A stretch of DNA of 64,000 bases from an uncultured Eubacteriales bacterium (lineage in GTDB: Bacteria > Bacillota > Clostridia > Oscillospirales > Acutalibacteraceae), in contig CAJKBQ010000013.1 of NCBI GenBank assembly GCA_905198155.1, positions 11,194-75,193 on the forward strand, read 5' to 3'. Below the pieces are notes generated by a model that was given only the letters and a program-made list of their open reading frames with translations, did not search any database and was not told the origin of the DNA. Each line of letters begins with the position of its first letter. The first letter of the stretch is position 1. A program made the position numbers and the translations under genes. Shown piece after piece: positions 35,806-44,552 of the stretch.

Positions 35806-36048
35806 ATTCAGAAACGCAGCCATGCGGAAAAGAATTTCAGAGCGGGATCGAATGCACAGCCGAAAACGCCGGAACCCAATTGTGCCCGAATAAATGGATC
35901 CTACAATTTCCCAGCACAAATAACCGATGACGAAAAACCAATTTTACTGCGCGGCGAATTTTGCACGAACGCGTCGCCGCATTGCAAAGATCGAACCCAA
36001 TGATTTTGGGCAGCGCCCCATTATAATACCCTCGAAAGGAACAAACCC

Positions 36049-37179
36049 ATGTTGAAAATCATCGCAACCCAAGGCCGCGCGCGGCGCGGCATCCTGGAAA
36101 CCCCGCACGGAACGGTGCAGACGCCGTTTTTCATGAACGTCGCGACCAGCGCGGCGATCAAGGGCGGGATCTCCGCCCTGGACCTCAAAGACCTGAAATG
36201 CCAGGTGATGCTGAACAATACGTACCACCTGCACATCCGTCCCGGCGATCAAATCATTGCCGAACTGGGCGGCGTGCGGGCTTTTACACGGTGGGACGGT
36301 CCTTCGTTGACCGACAGCGGCGGGTTCCAGGTGTTTTCGCTGGCGTCGCTGCGCAAAATCAAAGAGGAAGGCGTCACATTCGCCTCACATCTGGACGGCG
36401 CGCGGATTTTTATGGGACCGGAGGAAAGTATGCAGATCCAGTCGCACCTGGCGTCCACCATCGCCATGGCGCTCGACGAATGCGTCGCCAACCCTGCGGA
36501 GTACAAATATGCGGTGCAGTCCTGCGCGCGCACCACGCGCTGGCTGGAACGGTGCAAAGCGGAAATGCAACGGCTCAACGCGCAGCCCGGGACGATCAAC
36601 CCGCAGCAATGGCTGTTCGGGATCAATCAGGGCTGCACGTTTGACGACTTGCGCGTGAATCATATGCGCGAAATCGCAAAGCTGGATCTGGACGGCTACG
36701 CCATCGGCGGACTGGCTGTTGGCGAGCCGGCGTCGGATATGTACCGGATCATCGGGTTGGTGGAGCCGGAGATGCCGGCGGACAAGCCGCGGTACCTGAT
36801 GGGTGTCGGGACGCCGGGCAACATCCTGGAAGGCGTGCGGCTCGGTGTGGATATGTTCGACTGCGTGATGCCCAGCCGCAACGCGCGCCACGGCCGCATC
36901 GCAACGTGGCAGGGGCAGATGAACCTGAACAACGCCAAATATCAGCGCGACCCGCTGCCGCTGGACCCAGAATGCGACTGCCCGGTGTGCCGCAGCTTCA
37001 GCCGCGCATACATCCGTCATTTGCTTAAAGCAAACGAAATGCTCGGAATGCGGCTGGCAGTGATGCACAACCTGTATTTTTACAACACGCTGATGGAGAA
37101 AATCCGCGATGCCATCGAAAACGGGACGTTTGACCGGTTCCACGCCGAAAACTTTGAAAAGCTGGACCGCCGCATTTGA
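36049..37179 (+). CDS. tgt: tRNA-guanine transglycosylase
   Basis: Exchanges G34 for preQ1 in GUN-anticodon tRNAs. The 376 residues carry LTDSGGFQVFSLASLRKI with the general-base Asp, the QGCTFDDLR motif, the nucleophile region DCVMPSRNARHG, and the zinc site CDCPVCRSFSRAYIRHLLKANE with a downstream His. ATG 36049 follows CGAAAGGAAC. A TATAAT at 36022-36027 is visible upstream, but no good -35 is. Works with QueA. Confidence 0.97.
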   Translation: MLKIIATQGRARRGILETPHGTVQTPFFMNVATSAAIKGGISALDLKDLKCQVMLNNTYHLHIRPGDQIIAELGGVRAFTRWDGPSLTDSGGFQVFSLASLRKIKEEGVTFASHLDGARIFMGPEESMQIQSHLASTIAMALDECVANPAEYKYAVQSCARTTRWLERCKAEMQRLNAQPGTINPQQWLFGINQGCTFDDLRVNHMREIAKLDLDGYAIGGLAVGEPASDMYRIIGLVEPEMPADKPRYLMGVGTPGNILEGVRLGVDMFDCVMPSRNARHGRIATWQGQMNLNNAKYQRDPLPLDPECDCPVCRSFSRAYIRHLLKANEMLGMRLAVMHNLYFYNTLMEKIRDAIENGTFDRFHAENFEKLDRRI

Positions 37180-37230
37180 CCGCGGAAAAATAAACGTTTT
37201 GTAAATTCGGGACAAATTCCGAAAAGCCTA

Positions 37231-37259
37231 TTGCGTTTGCCGCGAAAACTTGCTATAAT
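37231..37259 (+). promoter_or_regulatory. Promoter of yajC
   Basis: TTGCGT (37231-37236), 17-base spacer, TGC-TATAAT (37254-37259). The spacer begins with TGCCGCGAAA, an 8/10 match to the efp/rpsT palindrome at the same offset. Confidence 0.75.
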
Positions 37260-37291
37260 GAAAAAATCAACAAGAAGGAGTGTATTCAATC

Positions 37292-37648
37292 ATGTATTCA
37301 TTTATCAAAGCCGCTGCGGACGCCGCGACCACGTCCGGAGATCCCGCACAGGGTTCCACTGCATCGATGCTGCTCAGCCTGGCGCCGATCCTGCTGGTGA
37401 TGGTGCTGATGTATTTCATGCTGATCCGCCCGCAGAACAAGAAAAAGAAACAGGAAGAAAAAATGCGGAACGATCTCCGCGTGGGCGACGAAGTGACCAC
37501 CATCGGCGGCATTGTCGGCCGTGTGGTCGGGATCAAAGAGGAGTCCAATTCCGTCATCATCGAAACGGGTGCAGACCGCAGCAAAGTCCATATCAAAAAA
37601 TGGGCGATCGGCAGCTGCGACACCGTTCACGACGATACGGAAGCCTGA
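37292..37648 (+). CDS. yajC: Preprotein translocase subunit YajC
   Basis: Single-pass inner-membrane accessory of SecDF-YajC. The 118 residues have a short N-terminal periplasmic part and a TM helix (about 29-49) ending MYFMLIRPQNKKKKQ, the YajC signature. The cytoplasmic domain carries LRVGDEVTTIGGIVGRVVGI. ATG 37292 is 11 bases after AAGGAG; an in-frame GTG at 37280 overlaps the SD and is unlikely. SecDF is not in the window. Confidence 0.95.
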   Translation: MYSFIKAAADAATTSGDPAQGSTASMLLSLAPILLVMVLMYFMLIRPQNKKKKQEEKMRNDLRVGDEVTTIGGIVGRVVGIKEESNSVIIETGADRSKVHIKKWAIGSCDTVHDDTEA

Positions 37649-37719
37649 GTCCGCTGCATAAATCCGCCTGCGTCCCGCATATACTGGAACATCATCCGGG
37701 ATAGGGGAGGAATCGCTTT

Positions 37720-38109
37720 ATGCAAAACGAACCCTCTGCGCTGCGCAGCGTGCGGAATGTGCTGCTGGGCGCGGCGGTTGGCGCATTGGCGTGCGGCGCG
37801 GTGCTGTTGTTGGAATCGGCGGCGGTTCTGGCGCTGGGTCGGATTCCGCAGTCGTTGGTAACGGCGCTGAGTCTGGCGGCCGCAGCTGTCGGCGCATTTG
37901 CGGCGGGGCTGACCGGCAGCTTGCTTTCCGGTCACGCCGGGCTGCTGTATGGCTTTGCCTGCGCGTTTCTGCTGTTTTTGGCCATCCTGATCGGCGGCGC
38001 GATCGAATCGACCGACTGGTCCGGCGGGATATTCGTGAAACTCGGCGTCATGCTGCTGTGCGGGATGCTTGGCGGTGTGCTCGGCGTCAACCGTCGGCTG
38101 CGGTATTAA
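37720..38109 (+). CDS. TIGR04086-like four-helix membrane protein
   Basis: 129 residues with four predicted TM helices and short loops. The pattern VGAFAAGLTGSLLSGHAGLLYGFACAFLLF and the end GGVLGVNRRLRY fit the TIGR04086/YrzE group, which often follows yajC in clostridia. Function unknown. GGGGAGGAA lies upstream of ATG 37720. A terminator closes it at 38124. Confidence 0.75.
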   Translation: MQNEPSALRSVRNVLLGAAVGALACGAVLLLESAAVLALGRIPQSLVTALSLAAAAVGAFAAGLTGSLLSGHAGLLYGFACAFLLFLAILIGGAIESTDWSGGIFVKLGVMLLCGMLGGVLGVNRRLRY

Positions 38110-38123
38110 AAGTACGCGGTGAG

Positions 38124-38160
38124 GGGGAAGAAGCGGCGACGGTTCTTCCCCTTTGTTTGT
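38124..38160 (+). terminator. Terminator after the TIGR04086-like gene
   Basis: Perfect 9-base arms GGGGAAGAA/TTCTTCCCC (38124-38132, 38143-38151) followed by TTTGTTTGT. Confidence 0.75.
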
Positions 38161-38176
38161 CTCCAACGGTTCTGTT

Positions 38177-38205
38177 TTGCCCGCAGGACGCATACGTTCT
38201 TTAAT
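38177..38205 (+). promoter_or_regulatory. Possible promoter of the SpoIIM-like gene
   Basis: TTGCCC (38177-38182), 17-base spacer, TTTAAT (38200-38205). It follows the terminator directly. Confidence 0.4.
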
Positions 38206-38238
38206 GAAACGGATTTCAAAAGAAGGGATGCGTCACAG

Positions 38239-38853
38239 ATGAAGATTCGCAGAAACGTTTTTCGTCCGCTGCTTCGCCGCCCCCGGAAGCTGCAATGCAC
38301 CCGGAGCGAATGGGTGCGGGCGGCGCTGGGAGCCTGGTATTTGGCCGGCGTTGCGGCCGGTGCGTGGATGAGCCGCGGCACACCGGACGGCGCCTGGCGG
38401 ACGGCGGCTTTTTTCGCTCCGCACAGCTGGGGTGCCGCCATCGCCGATGCCGCGCGGCCGACGGTGCTGTTCGCGCTGGCGCTGGCGCTGACGGGATTGT
38501 CGCTGGCTGGGACAGTGACGGCCGCCGGGGTGCTGTTGATCCGCGGCGCGGGTGTGGGCTGGCTGATGGGCAGCCTGATGCAGGCGGGGACGAGCCGTGC
38601 GTGGCTGTGTGCGCTTTGCTATGCGCTCCCGCTGTCCTGCTGGACGGCGGTGCTGTACTTGGTGCAGGCGCGCGAAGCGATGCAGATGTCCGCCGTGCTG
38701 CGGCGGAGCGTACGGACCCCGTCGGATGCGCCGCTGCTGCGGCTGCGGCGGTATGCGCGCCGCACCGGGATTCTGCTGGGGATGGGACTGGCCGGATCGC
38801 TGGCGCAGTCGGCGGTCGCCATGGCAATCCGCGCGTACGGCGGGACCGCGTAG
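38239..38853 (+). CDS. SpoIIM/DUF95-like integral membrane protein
   Basis: 204 residues with about five TM helices. The arrangement AGVAAGAWMSRG, LFALALALTGLSLAGTVTAAGVLLIRGAGVGWLMGSLM, then CALCYALPLSCWTAVLYLVQAREAM resembles the stage II sporulation protein M fold, but the match is by topology and glycine pattern only. A sporulation role is possible, since SpoIIP of the same machine is encoded elsewhere in the window. ATG 38239 lies about 10 bases after AGAAGGGA. It may alternatively be an unrelated small transporter. Confidence 0.5.
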   Translation: MKIRRNVFRPLLRRPRKLQCTRSEWVRAALGAWYLAGVAAGAWMSRGTPDGAWRTAAFFAPHSWGAAIADAARPTVLFALALALTGLSLAGTVTAAGVLLIRGAGVGWLMGSLMQAGTSRAWLCALCYALPLSCWTAVLYLVQAREAMQMSAVLRRSVRTPSDAPLLRLRRYARRTGILLGMGLAGSLAQSAVAMAIRAYGGTA

Positions 38854-38881
38854 CAATACAAAAATATAGGAGTAAGTTAAA

Positions 38882-39826
38882 ATGGGCTTTTTTAGTAATC
38901 GTTACAACAAACCCGGCCCCGGCGTCGGCAAAAATGAACCGGAAAAACGCCGGATTGTCGTATTCTTTGAGGTGTATTTCCGCCACTTTTGGCAGCTGGA
39001 GCAGACGAACCTGGTGTTCCTGCTGTTTATGCTGCCGGTGTTTGCGCTGCTGTTCGGGATCAACCTGCTGCTGTGCAAAGTGACGGACAACGGCCTGCTG
39101 ATCAACTTTTTCACGTTTCTACCGCTGGCGCTGGCGATGATCCCGATCAGCGGGATGACCTACGTCACGCGCAACATGGCGCGCGAGGAGCACGCGTTTG
39201 TCTGGTTCGACTTCACGGATCAGATGAAGAAAAACTGGAAGCAGAGCCTGGTGCACGGGCTGGTGACGTACCTGGTGTATTTCTGCGGGTACTACGCCAT
39301 CCGGTTCTACTGGCTGCAAGCGTCCCGGAGCTGGTTCTTCGTGATTCCGGGCGCGCTGCTGACGCTGCTGCTCATCGGGTTCACGTTTGCCCAGTACTAC
39401 ATCATGCCGCAGATCGTGACATTTGACTTGCCGTACAAAAACATCGTCAAAAACGGGTTTTTGTTCGCGATTATGGCATTTCTGCGGAACTTCCTGCAAA
39501 CGATCCTGCACGCGGTGGTGTGGGGACTGATCGTCCTGTATTTGTCCGACGCAGAGCACGGCGGCGCGATCATCGGCGTGCTGATGCTGCTGCTGGGCTT
39601 CCCGGTGGCGACGTCGTTCCTGATTAATTTCGTGTCGTACCCGGTGCTGGTGAAGTACATGATTAAGCCGATGTACGGCGAAAAAGACAAAGACAGCGGC
39701 TACCAGGAAGGCGATCACTACAAGCCGATTGAAGAATCCGACGAAAAGTCGGAGTATGTGTTTGAAAACGGCCGCTTGGTGCGTCGGATGGACGACGTCG
39801 AAACGCTGTTTGAGGACCGCAAGTAA
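38882..39826 (+). CDS. DUF624 (YesL-type) membrane protein
   Basis: 314 residues, with a cytoplasmic start MGFFSNRYNKPGPGV and five or six TM helices between about 40 and 255. The DUF624 features are FWQLEQTNLVFLLFMLPVFAL, then AMIPISGMTYVTRNMAREEHAFVWFDF. An acidic soluble tail (about 258-314) follows. YesL-like proteins often sit near carbohydrate uptake genes; here the glycogen operon follows. TATAGGAGTAAG precedes ATG 38882. A terminator ends the unit. Confidence 0.8.
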   Translation: MGFFSNRYNKPGPGVGKNEPEKRRIVVFFEVYFRHFWQLEQTNLVFLLFMLPVFALLFGINLLLCKVTDNGLLINFFTFLPLALAMIPISGMTYVTRNMAREEHAFVWFDFTDQMKKNWKQSLVHGLVTYLVYFCGYYAIRFYWLQASRSWFFVIPGALLTLLLIGFTFAQYYIMPQIVTFDLPYKNIVKNGFLFAIMAFLRNFLQTILHAVVWGLIVLYLSDAEHGGAIIGVLMLLLGFPVATSFLINFVSYPVLVKYMIKPMYGEKDKDSGYQEGDHYKPIEESDEKSEYVFENGRLVRRMDDVETLFEDRK

Positions 39827-39838
39827 ACAGAAGCATGG

Positions 39839-39881
39839 ACTGCGCATGACCCCGACCGGGCGATGCGCAGTTTTTGTTTTT
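39839..39881 (+). terminator. Terminator after the DUF624 gene
   Basis: Arms ACTGCGCAT (39839-39847) and ATGCGCAGT (39863-39871), then TTTTGTTTTT. Confidence 0.8.
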
Positions 39882-40100
39882 CACAAAATTGAAATCATTG
39901 ATCCGATTCTTTTGCTTTTTTTCGTGCTTTTTTGCACAGATTCCGGTGTATAATGATTGCTGCGCACGGGGTTTTCAGTGTTTTGCACATGGAACCCGCA
40001 GATTTATCGTGAAAAATGCCGATGGTTTTGCTTTTTTCTAACGATTAGCGCCAAAAAATATTTTACAAACATTTAGTATTGACAAATTTGCATATACCCC

Positions 40101-40129
40101 TTGCATATTCGATGGAAATTTGCTACAAT
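40101..40129 (+). promoter_or_regulatory. Promoter of the glycogen operon
   Basis: TTGCAT (40101-40106), 17-base spacer, TGC-TACAAT (40124-40129). The spacer carries TTCGATGGAA one base after the -35, a 7/10 relative of the efp/rpsT palindrome. Confidence 0.75.
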
Positions 40130-40214
40130 ATAAGTGACGGTTCTGTTTGGTTTTCTGAACGGATAGCCGTCCGATAAAATCAAGGAATTTGAACCGATTC
40201 AAGGAGGCTGTATC

Positions 40215-42137
40215 GTGCGACAAACCAGACTCAATCCGGCGGTTTTGGATCCGGATACGGAATATCTTTTTCACCGCGGCGAAAACTGCCGGGCGTACCG
40301 CGTGATGGGCGCGCACCCCAGTGAGTGGGAGGGCCAGGCGGGCGTGACGTTTCGCGTTTGGGCGCCGCACGCGCAGGCAGTGTCGGTGGTGGGGGATTTT
40401 AACCAATGGGACGCGGCGGCCGCCCCGCTGGAACGGGTGACGGACGGCGGAATCTGGGGCGGATTTGTCCCGGTGCTGCACGCGTACGATACATACAAAT
40501 TCTGCGTGACGACGCCGACGGGCGCGCAGCTGCTGAAAGCCGACCCGTATGCCTTCCACGCGGAAACCCGGCCCGCAACGGCCTCCAAATATTTGCCGCT
40601 CGACGGCTACGAATGGCACGATGCCACATGGCTCCGCGGCCGCAAACGCCGCCCGCACTACGAACGCCCCGTGAATATTTACGAACTGCACATCGGATCC
40701 TGGCGCAAATACACCGACGGCAACCCGTTTTCGTACGAAAAGCTGGCGGACGAGCTGATCCCGTACGTTCAGCGCATGGGCTATACGCACATCGAGATGA
40801 TGCCCATCGCGGAATACCCGTTCGACGGGTCATGGGGGTATCAGGTGACCGGGTATTACGCACCGACGTCGCGGTACGGCACACCGTTCGACCTGATGCG
40901 GTTTGTAGACCGGTGCCACCAGGCGAACATCGGCGTGATTATGGACTGGGTGCCAGCGCATTTCCCGAAGGATGCGTATGCGCTTGCCCGGTTCGACGGC
41001 ATTCCCTGCTACGAACCAGCCGACCCCATGATCGGGGAGCACAAAGAATGGGGCACCTATGTGTTTGACTATGCGCGCCCCGAAGTGCGTAGCTTCCTGA
41101 TTTCCAACGCGATCTATTGGCTGGATTATTACCACATCGACGGTCTGCGGGTGGATGCCGTGGCGTCGATGCTGTACCTGGATTATAACCGCAAAGCCGG
41201 CGAATGGCGGCCCAACCGCAACGGCGGCAACGAAAACCTCGACGCCGTCGCGTTTCTCCAGCAGCTGAACGAAGCCGTGTTCCGCGAATTCCCCGAAACG
41301 ATGATGATTGCCGAAGAGTCCACCGCGTGGCCGATGGTGTCGCGGCCGGTGTATTCCGGCGGACTGGGGTTCAATTATAAGTGGAATATGGGCTGGATGA
41401 ACGACATCCTCGACTACATGAAAACCGACCCGTACTTCCGGCCGGGCCTGCACAAAAACCTGACGTTTTCGTTCTTTTACGCATTTTCGGAAAACTTTGT
41501 TCTGCCGATTTCGCACGACGAAGTGGTGCACGGCAAAGGCTCGCTGGTCAACAAAATGCCGGGCGACCCGGTACAGAAAATGGCCGGTGTGCGGGCATTT
41601 ATGGGGTATATGATGGCGCATCCCGGCAAGAAGCTGCTGTTCATGGGCAGCGAGTTCGCGCAGTTCCACGAATGGAACTACGAAACCGGGCTGGACTGGA
41701 ATTTGCTGAACGAAAAACCGCACCAGCAAATGCAGACGTTTTTCCGGTCGCTGAACCGGTTCTACCTGCGCAATTCGCAGCTGTGGCAGGAGGACTTCAC
41801 CTGGAACGGATTTTCGTGGATTGCAAACGACGACACGCAGCAAAGCGTGATCGCGTTCCGGCGGATCAACCGCGCGGGGGACGATTTGATTATCGTGTGC
41901 AACTTCCAGCCGGTGACGCGGATCAATTACGCCATCGGGGTGCCGCGCAGCACGGAATGCACCGAAGTGTTCAACACCGACCGCCGCATTTATGGCGGCG
42001 CCGGGGTTCCGACCCCAAAAACGCTGATTCCGCAGCAGGTGCCGATGCACGGGTGCGACCAGTCGATCGCGCTGACGCTGCCGCCGATGTCGGTGCTGTA
42101 TTTGAAGCAGGCGGCCGTGCCCGAAACGGCTGAATAA
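40215..42137 (+). CDS. glgB: 1,4-alpha-glucan branching enzyme
   Basis: Introduces alpha-1,6 branches into glycogen (GH13). The 640 residues have an N-terminal CBM48 (about 38-120, FRVWAPHAQAVSVVGDFNQWD) and a catalytic barrel with nucleophile Asp in GLRVDAVASMLYLDY and acid Glu in MMIAEESTAWP. The motif ISHDEVVHGKGSL follows. The start is GTG 40215, fixed by AAGGAGG eight bases upstream. First gene of glgB-glgC-glgD-glgA. Confidence 0.97.
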   Translation: MRQTRLNPAVLDPDTEYLFHRGENCRAYRVMGAHPSEWEGQAGVTFRVWAPHAQAVSVVGDFNQWDAAAAPLERVTDGGIWGGFVPVLHAYDTYKFCVTTPTGAQLLKADPYAFHAETRPATASKYLPLDGYEWHDATWLRGRKRRPHYERPVNIYELHIGSWRKYTDGNPFSYEKLADELIPYVQRMGYTHIEMMPIAEYPFDGSWGYQVTGYYAPTSRYGTPFDLMRFVDRCHQANIGVIMDWVPAHFPKDAYALARFDGIPCYEPADPMIGEHKEWGTYVFDYARPEVRSFLISNAIYWLDYYHIDGLRVDAVASMLYLDYNRKAGEWRPNRNGGNENLDAVAFLQQLNEAVFREFPETMMIAEESTAWPMVSRPVYSGGLGFNYKWNMGWMNDILDYMKTDPYFRPGLHKNLTFSFFYAFSENFVLPISHDEVVHGKGSLVNKMPGDPVQKMAGVRAFMGYMMAHPGKKLLFMGSEFAQFHEWNYETGLDWNLLNEKPHQQMQTFFRSLNRFYLRNSQLWQEDFTWNGFSWIANDDTQQSVIAFRRINRAGDDLIIVCNFQPVTRINYAIGVPRSTECTEVFNTDRRIYGGAGVPTPKTLIPQQVPMHGCDQSIALTLPPMSVLYLKQAAVPETAE

Positions 42138-42183
42138 CCGTTGGGAATACTTTATTCATTTCAATATAAAAGGAGGATCATTC

Positions 42184-43404
42184 ATGTATCCAAAACAAGA
42201 GGTTATCGCAATGCTGCTGGCCGGTGGCCAAGGCAGCCGATTGGGCGTATTGACCCGGAATCTGGCAAAGCCGGCGGTGCCGTACGGCGGAAAATACCGA
42301 ATCATCGATTTTCCGCTGTCCAACTGCATCAATTCCGGTATCGGCACGGTCGGCGTGCTGACGCAGTATCAGCCGCTGGAACTGAACGATTACATCGGCA
42401 GCGGCGGTCCGTGGGACCTGGACAGTAGCCGCGGCGGTGTCCATGTGCTGCCGCCGTATCAGCGCAGCAAAGGCGGCGACTGGTACAAAGGCACGGCCAA
42501 CGCCATTTATCAGAATATCCGGTTTATCGAGCGGTACCGCCCGGAGTATGTGGTGGTGCTGTCCGGCGACCATATTTACAAGATGGACTACTCCAAAATG
42601 ATCGCGTTCCACAAAGCGCACCAGGCGGCGTGCACCATCGCGGTGATGCGCGTGCCGATCGACGAAGCGTCGCGCTACGGGATTATGAATACCAACCCCG
42701 ACAACAGCATCTACGAATTTGAAGAAAAGCCCGCGCATCCCAAAAGCAACAATGCGTCGATGGGCATCTACGTTTTCACATGGAGCAAGCTGCGCCGCTA
42801 CTTGCAGGAGGACGAGCAGAATCCCGAATCGTCGAACGATTTCGGCAAAGACGTGCTCCCGGCGATGCTGGGCAACGGCGAGCGGATGTTCGCGTATCCG
42901 TTTGAAGGCTATTGGAAGGACGTCGGGACGATCGGCAGCCTGTGGGATGCGAACCTCGATCTGCTGAACCCCCGGATTCCGCTGGATCTGGCCGATCCCA
43001 CGTGGAAAATTTATACGCGCAGTATGCAGTACCCGCCGCACTTCATCGCGTCCAGCGCCACGGTGCAGAATGCGTTGATCGCGGAAGGCTGCAACATCTA
43101 CGGCGCGCTGGAATACAGCGTAATTTTCGGCGGCGTGACCGTCGCGCCCAACGCCACGGTGGAATATTCGATCGTGATGCCCGGCACACGGATTGAGGAA
43201 GGCGCTAGCGTGCGGTATGCGATCGTCGGCGAAAACGCCGTGATCCGCAGGAACGCGCAGGTCGGCGGCCGTCCGGAGGATGCACCCGACCGCGACAAAT
43301 GGGGCATTGCCGTCGTCGGCGGCGACATCGTCATCGGTGAAGGACAGCGCGTCGCACCAAACGAGATGGTGGATCATGACCGAATGGGGGTAGAGAACAT
43401 ATGA
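42184..43404 (+). CDS. glgC: Glucose-1-phosphate adenylyltransferase, catalytic subunit
   Basis: Makes ADP-glucose from ATP and Glc-1-P. The 406 residues carry the nucleotidyl motif MLLAGGQGSRLGVLTRNLAKPAVPYGGKYRIIDFPLSNC. GTANAIYQN, VVLSGDHIYKMDY and FEEKPAHPKSNNASMGIYVF follow, then a C-terminal left-handed beta-helix. AAAAGGAGG precedes ATG 42184. The stop overlaps the glgD start, fitting a heteromeric GlgC/GlgD enzyme. Confidence 0.97.
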   Translation: MYPKQEVIAMLLAGGQGSRLGVLTRNLAKPAVPYGGKYRIIDFPLSNCINSGIGTVGVLTQYQPLELNDYIGSGGPWDLDSSRGGVHVLPPYQRSKGGDWYKGTANAIYQNIRFIERYRPEYVVVLSGDHIYKMDYSKMIAFHKAHQAACTIAVMRVPIDEASRYGIMNTNPDNSIYEFEEKPAHPKSNNASMGIYVFTWSKLRRYLQEDEQNPESSNDFGKDVLPAMLGNGERMFAYPFEGYWKDVGTIGSLWDANLDLLNPRIPLDLADPTWKIYTRSMQYPPHFIASSATVQNALIAEGCNIYGALEYSVIFGGVTVAPNATVEYSIVMPGTRIEEGASVRYAIVGENAVIRRNAQVGGRPEDAPDRDKWGIAVVGGDIVIGEGQRVAPNEMVDHDRMGVENI

Positions 43405-44516
43405 GAGGCAACAATGTACTGGGAATCATTTTTTCCAACATGAAAGATCAGTCGATCCGCGAGCTGACGGAGCTGCGGACGATGGGATCCGTGCCGTTCG
43501 GCGGCCGGTACCGGCTGATCGATTTTCCGCTGTCGAACCTGGCGAATTCCGACATCAGCCATGTGGGTGTGATTACCAAAAGCAATTACCGCTCGCTGAT
43601 GGATCACGTCGGGTCGGGCAAATCGTGGGATCTGTCGCGTAAAAACGCCGGCTTGGTCTTTCTGCCGCCGTACGGCAGCGGCAACGCGGTGTACCAAAAC
43701 CGCATCGGCGCACTGTCCGGCATTCAGGAATTTTTGGAAACCTCGCAGGAAGAATATATATTCCTCAGCGACTGCGACGTGGTGGTAAACCTCGATATCC
43801 AAAAGGTTGTGGAATCGCACATCACCCGCGGCGCCGATATCACCATCGTGTATCACCACGGCCCGCTCCCGCAGGAAGCCAAAGGCAATACCGTGTTGCG
43901 TCCGGACGGCGACGGCCGTGTCCACGAGATTTTGCTGCACTGCAAGCGCGAAGGCGCGCATTGCTACGACCTGGGCATGTATGTGATGCGGCGCGATTTC
44001 CTGTTGCAGCTGATCGCCGACGCGCAAAGCCGCAATTTGAAGGATTTTGAGGCCGATTTGCTTCAGGACGGCGTGTCCCGGTTCCGCATTTTCGGGTACG
44101 AGCACAGCGGATTTACCGGTGTGATTCACTCGATGAGCGCATACTATCAGCTGAACATGAAGCTGCTGGATCCGGTTGTGCGCCAGGAGCTGTTCAGCGA
44201 CGAACACCCGATTTATACCAAAGTCCGCGACAATATGCCCGCACGCTACGGGCTGGACGCGATTGCGCGCAATTCGCTGGTGGCGGACGGCTGCGTGATC
44301 GAAGGCGAAGTCGAAAACTGCATCCTGTTCCGCGGGGTACATATCGGCAAAGGCGCGCGTGTGCGCAACTCGATCGTGATGCAGTCGAGCGTTATCGGTC
44401 CGAACGCCGATCTCGACTACCTGATTGTGGACAAAAACGTCGAAATCTGCGCCGACCGCCGGTTGATGGGCTTTGAGTCGTACCCGGTGTTTATCTCGAA
44501 GGGCAGCCGCGTGTAA
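43401..44516 (+). CDS. glgD: Glucose-1-phosphate adenylyltransferase subunit GlgD
   Basis: Regulatory partner of GlgC in Firmicutes. The 371 residues have the same fold, but the nucleotide loop is degenerate: NVLGIIFSNMKDQSIRELTE replaces the GGxGxRL motif, the standard sign that GlgD lacks or has reduced catalysis. RYRLIDFPLSNLANSDISHVGV and a C-terminal beta-helix are retained. Start ATG 43401 overlaps the glgC stop (ATGA), giving coupled 1:1 translation. Confidence 0.95.
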   Translation: MRGNNVLGIIFSNMKDQSIRELTELRTMGSVPFGGRYRLIDFPLSNLANSDISHVGVITKSNYRSLMDHVGSGKSWDLSRKNAGLVFLPPYGSGNAVYQNRIGALSGIQEFLETSQEEYIFLSDCDVVVNLDIQKVVESHITRGADITIVYHHGPLPQEAKGNTVLRPDGDGRVHEILLHCKREGAHCYDLGMYVMRRDFLLQLIADAQSRNLKDFEADLLQDGVSRFRIFGYEHSGFTGVIHSMSAYYQLNMKLLDPVVRQELFSDEHPIYTKVRDNMPARYGLDAIARNSLVADGCVIEGEVENCILFRGVHIGKGARVRNSIVMQSSVIGPNADLDYLIVDKNVEICADRRLMGFESYPVFISKGSRV

Positions 44517-44552
44517 CCGTCCCCCAGTTTTTTTGAAAGGATCGATTGGACT

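Larger units (their letters stand above)
39827..40214 (+). other. 388-base intergenic region: terminator, AT-rich stretch, glgB promoter
   Basis: Contains the terminator of the DUF624 gene (39839-39881), an AT-rich stretch with several T runs and an isolated TATAAT (39949-39954) without a usable -35. A lone TTGACA at 40079-40084 has no good -10, and the glgB promoter is at 40101. No ORF with a ribosome binding site was found. Confidence 0.7.

Noticed and set aside
39949..39954. TATAAT in the gap before glgB
   Set aside because: The nearest TTGC is 11 bases away and no other -35 lies at 16-18 bases; the promoter at 40101 is much better.
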